The notes beneath the pieces were generated by a model that was given only the letters and a program-made list of their open reading frames with translations, ran no database searches and had not been told where the DNA came from. A DNA stretch of 64,000 nt from Arenicola marina. Its lineage: Eukaryota; Annelida; Polychaeta; Arenicolidae. The stretch spans positions 30,521,835 to 30,585,834 of the forward strand of contig OZ025257.1 in assembly GCA_964019135.1 (NCBI GenBank), given 5' to 3'. The translations under genes were made by a program, and so were the position numbers. Within the stretch, counting starts at the first letter, position 1, and the number at the start of each line of letters is the position of its first letter. Shown piece after piece: positions 55,612 to 64,000 of the stretch.

Positions 55612-58600
55612 GCCCAGCTTACGGTATGGTCCTAGAGCTAGACAGGTCAGGGGACTCCAAGGCTGAGTGGTGTGGTCCTAGAGCTGGACAGGTCAGGGGA
55701 CTCCAAGGCTGAGTGATGTGGTCCTAGGGCTGGACAGGTCAGGGGACTCCAAGGCTAAGTGGTGTGGTCCTAGAGCTGGACAGGTCAGGGGACTCCAAGG
55801 CTAAGTGGTGTGGTCCTAGAGCTAGACAGGTCAGGGGACTCCAAGGCTGAGTGATGTGGTCCTAGAGCTGGACAGGTCAGGGGACTCCAAGGCTGAGTGA
55901 TGTGGTCCTAGGGCTGGACAGGTCAGGGGACTCCAAGGCTGAGTGATGTGGTCCTAGGGCTGGACAGGTCAGGGGACTCCAAGGCTGGGTGGTGTGGTCC
56001 TAGGGCTGGACAGGTCAGGGGACTCCAAGGCTGAGTGGTGTGGTCCTAGAGCTGGACAGGTCAGGGGACTCCAAGGCTGAGTGGTGTGGTCCTAGGGCTG
56101 GACAGGTCAGGGGACTCCAAGGCTGGGTGGTGTGGTCCTAGGGCTGGACAGGTCAGGGGACTCCAAGGCTGAGTGGTGTGGTCCTAGAGCTGGACAGGTC
56201 AGGGGACTCCCAAGGCTGAGTGGTGTGGTCCTAGAGCTGGACAGGTCAGGGGACTCCAAGGCTGAGTGGTGTGGTCCTAGGGCTGGACAGGTCAGGGGAC
56301 TCCAAGGCTGAGTGGTGTGGTCCTAGAGCTGGACAGGTCAGGGGACTCCAAGGCTGAGTGGTGTGGTCCTAGGGCTGGACAGGTCAGGGGACTCCAAGGC
56401 TGGGTGGTGTGGTCCTAGGGCTGGACAGGTCAGGGGACTCCAAGGCTGAGTGGTGTGGTCCTAGAGCTGGATAGGTCAGGGGACTCCAAGGCTGAGTGGT
56501 GTGGTCCTAGGGCTGGACAGGTCAGGGGACTCCAAGGCTGAGTGGTGTGGTCCTAGGGCTGGACAGGTCAGGGGACTCCAAGGCTGAGTGGTGTGGTCCT
56601 AGAGCTGGACAGGTCAGGGGACTCCAAGGCTGGGTGGTGTGGTCCTAGGGCTGGACAGGTCAGGGGACTCCAAGGCTGGGTGGTGTGGTCCTAAGGCTGG
56701 ACAGGTCAGGGGACTCCAAGGCTGAGTGGTGTGGTCCTAGAGCTGGACAGGTCAGGGGACTCCAAGGCTGAGTGGTGTGGTCCTAGAGCTGGACAGGTCA
56801 GGGGAATCCAAGGCTGAGTGGTGTGGTCCTAGAGCTGGATAGGTCAGGGGACTCCAAGGCTGGGTGGTGTGGTCCTAGAGCTGGACAGGTCAGGGGACTC
56901 CAAGGCTGAGTGGTGTGGTCCTAGAGCTGGATAGGTCAGGGGACTCCAAGGCTGGGTGGTGTGGTCCTAGAGCTGGACAGGTCAGGGGACTCCAAGGCTG
57001 AGTGGTGTGGTCCTAGGGCTGGACAGGTCAGGGGACTCCAAGGCTGAGTGGTGTGGTCCTAGGGCTGGACAGGTCAGGGGACTCCAAGGCTGAGTGGTGT
57101 GGTCCTAGGGCTGGACAGGTCAGGGGACTCCAAGGCTGAGTGGTGTGGTCCTAGAGCTGGACAGGTCAGGGGACTCCAAGGCTGAGTGATGTGGTCCTAG
57201 GGCTGGACAGGTCAGGGGACTCCAAGGCTGAGTGGTGTGGTCCTAGAGCTGGACAGGTCAGGGGACTCCAAAGCTGGGTGGTGTGGTCCTAGAGCTGGAC
57301 AGGTCAGGGGACTCCAAGGCTGAGTGGTGTGGTCCTAGGGCTGGACAGGTCAGGGGACTCCAAGGCTGAGTGGTGTGGTCCTAGAGCTGGACAGGTCAGG
57401 GGACTCCAAGGCTGAGTGGTGTGGTCCTAGAGCTGTACAGGTCAGGGGACTCCCAAGGCTGAGTGGTGTGGTCCTAGAGCTGGACAGGTCAGGGGACTCC
57501 AAGGCTGAGTGGTGTGGTCCTAGGGCTGGACAGGTCAGGGGACTCCAAGGCTGAGTGGTGTGGTCCTAGAGCTGGACAGGTCAGGGGACTCCAAGGCTGA
57601 GTGGTGTGGTCCTAGGGCTGGACAGGTCAGGGGACTCCAAGGCTGGGTGGTGTGGTCCTAGGGCTGGACAGGTCAGGGGACTCCAAGGCTGAGTGGTGTG
57701 GTCCTAGAGCTGGATAGGTCAGGGGACTCCAAGGCTGAGTGGTGTGGTCCTAGGGCTGGACAGGTCAGGGGACTCCAAGGCTGAGTGGTGTGGTCCTAGG
57801 GCTGGACAGGTCAGGGGACTCCAAGGCTGAGTGGTGTGGTCCTAGAGCTGGACAGGTCAGGGGACTCCAAGGCTGGGTGGTGTGGTCCTAGGGCTGGACA
57901 GGTCAGGGGACTCCAAGGCTGGGTGGTGTGGTCCTAGGGCTGGACAGGTCAGGGGACTCCAAGGCTGAGTGGTGTGGTCCTAGAGCTGGACAGGTCAGGG
58001 GACTCCAAGGCTGAGTGGTGTGGTCCTAGAGCTGGACAGGTCAGGGGAATCCAAGGCTGAGTGGTGTGGTCCTAGAGCTGGATAGGTCAGGGGACTCCAA
58101 GGCTGGGTGGTGTGGTCCTAGAGCTGGACAGGTCAGGGGACTCCAAGGCTGAGTGGTGTGGTCCTAGAGCTGGATAGGTCAGGGGACTCCAAGGCTGGGT
58201 GGTGTGGTCCTAGAGCTGGACAGATCAGGGGACTCCAAGGCTGAGTGGTGTGGTCCTAGGGCTGGACAGGTCAGGGGACTCCAAGGCTGAGTGGTGTGGT
58301 CCTAGGGCTGGACAGGTCAGGGGACTCCAAGGCTGAGTGGTGTGGTCCTAGGGCTGGACAGGTCAGGGGACTCCAAGGCTGAGTGGTGTGGTCCTAGAGC
58401 TGGACAGGTCAGGGGACTCCAAGGCTGAGTGATGTGGTCCTAGGGCTGGACAGGTCAGGGGACTCCAAGGCTGAGTGGTGTGGTCCTAGAGCTGGACAGG
58501 TCAGGGGACTCCAAAGCTGGGTGGTGTGGTCCTAGAGCTGGACAGGTCAGGGGACTCCAAGGCTGAGTGGTGTGGTCCTAGGGCTGGACAGGTCAGGGGA

Positions 58601-58918
58601 CTCCAAGGCTGAGTGGTGTGGTCCTAGGGCTAGACAGGTCAGGGGACTCCAAGGCTGAGTGATGTGGTCCTAGGGCTGGACAGGTCAGGGGACTCCAAGG
58701 CTGAGTGGTGTGGTCCTAGAGCTGGACAGGTCAGGGGACTCCAAGACTGAGTGGTGTGGTCCTAGAGCTGGACAGGTCAGGGAACTCCAAGGCTGAGTGG
58801 TGTGGTCCTAGGGCTGGACAGGTCAGGGAACTCCAAGGCTGGGTGGTGTGGTCCTAGGGCTGGACAGGTCAGGGGACTCCAAGGCTGAGTGGTGTGGTCC
58901 TAGAGCTGGACAGATCAG
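55612..58918 (+). repeat. 46-bp minisatellite, about 71 copies, with higher-order duplication
   Basis: Unit: gtggtcctag(a/g)gctggacag, gtcaggggactccaaggctg, agtggt. Rare variants recur about 1243 bases apart (actcccaagg at 56207 and 57451; gggaatcc at 56803 and 58046; aaagctgggt at 57269 and 58513), so a 27-unit block is duplicated. Confidence 0.93.
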
Positions 58919-59689
58919 GGTTGGTTGCTTGGTTGTATATTTAGGACGCTTTAACCACTTTTGGTCATGTCGCTTCAATGGGAGAAGGAAGGGCGAGTGG
59001 AGCCATGACCCCGGGGGTAACCCCCTACTCTTTGCGAAGAAGGTCATGCGACCTTTATACTGCGATCACATAGACAGCTCGAATCTGTGTCTGGTATGGT
59101 CCTAGCTGAGATTGCCAGGAGCATGACACTGGGCAGTGTGAGAGTGAGGTGTGGGGTATCTTATCTACGCTGGGGGTAAATGTAGAGAATACATGGGGTG
59201 TGTGCATGGCAGTGGGGGGGGGGGGGGTGACGGCGGTAGCTTTTCGGTCCGGACGAAATGGGTATTGGACTGAAGTGATGGGTGAGGGTTTTGTGTCCCA
59301 CTGCCCGCCCCCCCCCCCCCGGACACTGGGAGGGGGTGGGGGTAAGGGCCCTGATCATACCATGACTCCCGTTCTCTATCTCGCTTTGAACTACCGTTTT
59401 TCCAAATTTAGCGCCGTATGGTGTTTTCTGTGGACTCTCCCCGTGTTTTTGTATCTGGCTCTGTGAAGTTGGCGCGCGTTGAGGCGGAGGGGACGGTGGG
59501 GTGGAGGCTGGGGATAAGATTTGCTTTCTCTTGGTGACGGCATCAAAGGCGACGCCGAGCGGCTCGGGGGAAGAGAGTCAGTGGCGAGGGTTATTGACAC
59601 AGAGAGCCTTGACTGACTGGAGCCATCTCTGAACGGGTGGGGGGGGGGGGCGTTTAGGGGACGTATCACCGGCCAGGAGGGACTCCAGG
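58919..59689. other. putative intron 27 between arrays
   Basis: Nothing coding. G-tracts at 59214 and 59640, C-tract at 59308. Confidence 0.45.
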
Positions 59690-61145
59690 AAACTGAACGA
59701 CAGAAGAGGGAGTGGGGCGTTCAGTTGACGTGTGAAGGACACAAGAGGGGATGGGGCGTTCAGTTGACGTGTGAAGGACAGAAGAGGGTGGGTCGTTCAG
59801 ATAACGTGTTAAGGACAGAAAAGGGGGTGGGGCGTTCAGATGACGTGTGAGAGACAGAATAGGGGGTGGGGCGTTCAGTTGACGTGTGAAGGACAGAAGA
59901 GGGGGTGGGGCGTTCAGTTGACGTGTGAAGGACACAAGAGGGGTGGGGCGTTCAGTTGACGCGTGAAGGACAGAAGAGGGGGTGGGGCGTTCAGATGACG
60001 TATGAAGGACAGAAGAGGGGGTGGGGCGTTCAGATGACGTATGAAGGACAGAAGAGGGGGTGGGGCGTTCAGATGACGTATGAAGGACAGAAGAGGGGGT
60101 GGGGCGTTCAGTTGACGTGTGAAGGACACAAGAGGGGATGGGGCGTTCAGATGACGTGTGAAGGACAGAAGAGGGTGGGTCGTTCAGATAACGTGTTAAG
60201 GACAGAAAAGGGGGTGGGGCGTTCAGATGACGTGTGAGAGACAGAATAGGGGGTGGGGCGTTCAGTTGACGTGTGAAGGACAGAAGAGGGGGTGGGGCGT
60301 TCAGTTGACGTGTGAAGGACACAAGAGGGGTGGGGCGTTCAGTTGACGTGTGAAGGACAGAAGAGGGGGTGGGGCGTTCAGATGACGTATGAAGGACAGA
60401 AGAGAGGGTGGGGCGTTCAGATGACGTGTGAAGGACACAAGAGGGGGTGGGGCGTTCAGATGACGTGTGAAGGACAGAAGAGGGGGTGGGGCGTTCAGAT
60501 GACGTATGAAGGACAGAAGAGGGGGTGGGGCGTTCAGATGACGTATGAAGGACAGAAGAGGGGGTGGGGCGTTCAGATGACGTGTGAAGGACAGAAGAGG
60601 GGTGGGGCGTTCAGATGACGTATGAAGGACAGAAGAGGGGGTGGGGCGTTCAGATGACGTATGAAGGACAGAAGAGGGGTGGGGCGTTCAGATGACGTAT
60701 GAAGGACAGAAGAGGGGGTGGGGCGTTCAGATGACGTATGAAGGACAGAAGAGGGGGTGGGGCGTTCAGATGGCGTGTGAAGGACAAGAGGGGGTGGGGC
60801 GTTCAGATGACGTGTGAAGGACAAGAGGGGGTGGGGCGTTCAGATGACGTGTGAAAGACAGAAGAGGGGGTGGGGCGTTCAGATGACGTGTGAAGGACAC
60901 AAGAGGGGGTGGGGCGTTCAGATGACGTGTGAAGGACAGAAGAGGGGGTGGGGCGTTCAGATGACGTATGAAGGACAGAAGAGGGGGTGGGGCGTTCAGA
61001 TGACGTATGAAGGACAGAAGAGGGGGTGGGGCGTTCAGTTGACGTGTGAAGGACAAGAGGGGGTGGGGCGTTCAGATGACGTGTGAAGGACAAGAGGGGG
61101 TGGGGCGTTCAGATGACGTGTGAAAGATAGAAGAGGGGGTTGAGG
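59690..61145 (+). repeat. 38-bp minisatellite, about 38 copies
   Basis: Unit: ggtggggcgttcagatgacg, tgtgaaggacagaagagg. A block of variants (gggtcgttcagataacgtgtt, then gtgagagacagaatag) appears at 59789 and again 388 bases later at 60177. Confidence 0.93.
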
Positions 61146-62957
61146 GGTTCACTGGACTTGTGAACGGCCCAGGAAGGCACCGTTCCTTAAAGTGAACTGG
61201 CCGGGGGAGGGAGTTGGCACGGGGACGGTGTTAAGGGAGTAGCAGGAGGGGTGGAGCGAAGGTAATTGCCATTTGGTTGGGTGTGTGGGTGGCCAGCACG
61301 GGGGTGGATATATTGGCGTGAAGGTGGCGGTGGCTTGTGTGCAGCTGCCTCGGGAACGCGGGAATCACCCACTTCCATGTTTCCTCCGTCGCGGCCGTAA
61401 ATGTCAATCTCATCAATGAGTTATTCGGGATTCCGCCCCCCACCCCCCGTATCCCCTCCCCAACCCCTTCACAGGCACACACTGCATCACTGGAGCCTCA
61501 CGCGGAAGACAATGACTAAGACCGAGCTGCCACTTCACCCCACCCCACCCCATCCCACCCCACCCAAACCCACTCCCCAGCCCTGGGTACCCAGGCTTCT
61601 TTCTTACATCAGCTGTCTGCCTCCCTTTGGTCCAGTCCGTCCCATGCCATTAAAAAGCGGCGACGGCAGGTGCTGCCCCCTATCGAACGCGGCTACCACT
61701 AATAGCGGCGACTGGAGGTGTTAATGGCAGGAGGGTCCGTTGGTGCGGTTCCACAGACTACCCCTGGGTTGTGTAGGACCATTGGAGGCTTCCACCCACC
61801 CTCGCCAGTGCTTGTCCTTGTATGATCTGTCTTTATGGTGATGGACTTGACCAGCCCGCCCTCACCCCGGTCCACGTGGCCGCGTCCAGCTAAGTATCAG
61901 CCCTGGTATCTCTCACTGCCATCACCAGCAAAAATGAAATGCCAACGCCTTTGATATTTACGATTCCATGCCCAGCCTTGGTAAGTCCAGAAAACCCTCG
62001 AGAGCTTGTCCTCATGTCTTTCGGTCTATAGCTGATGACTTGACAGGAGAGTTTGTCCTGATGTATTTCTGTTTACGGCTGATGGGTTGACCAGGAGAGT
62101 TTGTCCTTATGTCTTTCTGTTTACGGCTGATGGATGACCTGGAAGGTTTATCATGATGTTTTTTTTCTGTCCGCGGTAGGCTTTCTGTAATTTCCTGCCC
62201 GTACCCCCCCCCCCCCCTTCCCTCCACCCCCCACACTGAACTGCGTCACCCTCATAGCCTCCATTCCGCTCCTGTGACCTCACCGTTAAAGGTGCCAGCG
62301 GTTCCTTCGCCTCCGCCCCCCGCCCCACCTACCCCAATCAGCGTGATGACGGTCCAGCCCCCCCCCCCTCCCCTACCGCCATGCCGTCCTTCTCCCATCT
62401 CGTCCTGTCAACGTGTCCAAGTCACTGACGGCCGCCTTCCCGTGGGCGCGGGGTGCCCCCTCACACCACGCCCCGTGCCCCCGGCCCCCTCCCCCTGGCC
62501 GCCGTGCCCAGGCCCCCCTCCCCCTGGCCCCCTCCCTCTGCCCCCCTCCCCCTGCCCCCCCCCCCGACCCGCCCCGCCGCCCGGTCGAGCCCCGCCTGTC
62601 GACTCCGGCAATGAGCTTTTCATTTGGCGGTGACATTGATTGTGTTTACCGCAGTGATTAGGCCAAATGAGGTTGACAGCGGCGGGGAAGTGCCCTGTCG
62701 CGGCCCTTATTACACAGATGCGGGTCTTCGGCCTCTGTGTCAGCTCCCCTCACTCGCCGGCCGCCGCACCCTCAGCCTGCCACACGTCACCCCCCCCCCC
62801 CGCCCCCGCCCCCTCCACCTCCAGTGTTGTCTGGCATCGTCTCTTCTTTCCCGTCACCTCCTCCCAACTCCCGCCTCCCCGTGACAGCACCGGACCCTTT
62901 ACGCCAAATCAGAAGTTTGTTTCATTTTTCCTGTCCAAGAAGCATTCTCCTGACATA
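61146..62957. other. putative intron 27, C-rich
   Basis: caccccacccc runs at 61535-61580 and a C-rich stretch at 62440-62600. No finger exon found. Confidence 0.45.
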
Positions 62958-64000
62958 CACAGACGATGTGTGTCGATGGGTGGGAGGTACAGACCATGTG
63001 TCTGGAGGGGTGGGGGGTACAGACCATGTGTCTGGAGGGGTGGGGGGTACAGACCATGTGTGTTGAGGGGTGGGGGTACAGACCATGTGTGTTGAGGGGT
63101 GGGGGGTACAGACCATGTGTGTTAAGGGGTGGGGGGTACAGACCATGTGTGTTGAGGGGTGGGAGGTACAGACCATGTGTGTGGAGGGGTGGGGGGTACA
63201 GACCATTTGTGTCGAGGGTGGGAGGTACAGACCATGTGTGTGGAGGGGTGGGGGGTACAGACCATGTGTGTGGAGTGGTGGGGTACAGACCATGTGTGTT
63301 GAGGGGTGGGAGGTACAGACCATGTGTGTTGAGGGGTGGGGGTACAGACCATGTGTGTGGAGGGGTGGGGGGTACAGACCATGTGTGTGGAGGGGTGGGG
63401 GTACAGACCATGTGTGTGGAGGGGTGGGGGTACAGACCATGTGTGTTGAGGGGTGGGAGGTACAGACCGTGTGTGTTGAGGGGTGGGGGGTACAGACCAT
63501 GTGTGTAGAGGGGTGGGGGGTACAGACCATGTGTGTTGAGGGGTGGGGGTACAGACCACCTGTGTTGAGGGGTGGGGGTACAGACCATGTGTGTGGAGGG
63601 GTGGGGGTACAGACCATGTGTGTGGAGGGGTGGGGGTACAGACCATGTGTCTGGAGGGGTGGGAGGTACAGACCATGTGTGTTGAGGGGTGGGGGTACTG
63701 ACCATGTGTGTGGAGGGGTGGGGGGTACAGACCATGTGTGTGGAGGGGTGGGGGTACAGACCATGTGTGTTGAGGGGTGGGAGGTACAGACCGTGTGTGT
63801 TGAGGGGTGGGGGTACAGACCATGTGTGTTGAGGGGTGGGGGGTACAGACCATGTGTGTTGAGGGGTGGGGGGTACGGACCATGTGTGTTGAGGGGTGGG
63901 GGGTACAGACCATGTGTGTGGAGGGGTGGGGGGTACAGACCATGTGTCTGGAGGGGTGGGGGTACAGACCATGTGTCTGGAGGGGTGGGAGGTAACAGAC
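62958..64000 (+). repeat. 30-32-bp G-rich minisatellite, about 33 copies, cut by the window end
   Basis: Unit: ggggtggggggtacagacc, atgtgtgttga. G-runs of 4-6 recur twice in each unit. Confidence 0.93.

Noticed and set aside
62899..63972. Pro/Thr/Ser-rich 357-codon minus-strand frame (HTWSVPPTP repeats)
   Set aside because: Periodic artefact of the terminal G-rich minisatellite; same for 59666-60322.

Overview
This is animal nuclear DNA. Genes are split into short GC-rich exons with GT-AG introns, the intergenic DNA holds broken non-LTR retrotransposon and SINE/MITE-like pieces, and minisatellites are abundant. Dispersed repeats containing 'tgaccttgacc' runs and a broken multicopy FEN-like gene fit a marine invertebrate, perhaps a lophotrochozoan or a lancelet. 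I cannot name the species from sequence alone.

Layout. 1-18.1 kb is repeat-rich intergenic DNA. It contains direct and inverted dispersed repeats, a degraded PHD-like transposon fragment (5.2-5.8 kb, minus), a 5'-truncated and broken LINE reverse transcriptase (8.4-9.7 kb, minus), C/G-rich tandem and inverted repeats (10.6-11.9 kb) and a broken copy of a FEN/XPG-like nuclease with a Cys-rich tail (12.7-15.1 kb, plus). From 18.135 kb one large plus-strand gene fills the rest of the window. It is an orthologue of the C2H2 zinc-finger protein ZNF236. I reconstructed 27 coding exons whose phases all agree, giving 1821 codons with 25 complete fingers and the first cysteine of a 26th. The last fingers and the stop codon must lie beyond 64,000, so 48,970-64,000 reads as one long intron, or intron plus unseen exons.

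The striking feature is that most large introns of this gene are made of minisatellites tied to splice sites. In introns 3, 5, 13 and 21 the repeat unit contains the 3' splice site plus the first bases of the next exon. In introns 4, 8, 17, 24 and 26 it contains the 5' splice site, often with the last bases of the exon before it. In introns 10 and 27 the array starts within a few bases of the donor. In introns 16 and 24 it ends within a few bases of the acceptor. The gene therefore carries ladders of tens of near-identical decoy splice sites. One of them (25 donors at 33-bp spacing after finger 8) stays open in frame whichever donor is chosen. I see this as the best candidate for an undescribed phenomenon here: repeated tandem duplication across exon-intron junctions, producing intron growth and possible splice-site choice.

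The protein itself is probably a nuclear sequence-specific DNA-binding regulator. Its finger blocks run N-terminal group, A, B, B', A', where A/A' and B/B' are ancient internal duplicates, separated by Q/L-rich and acidic spacers.
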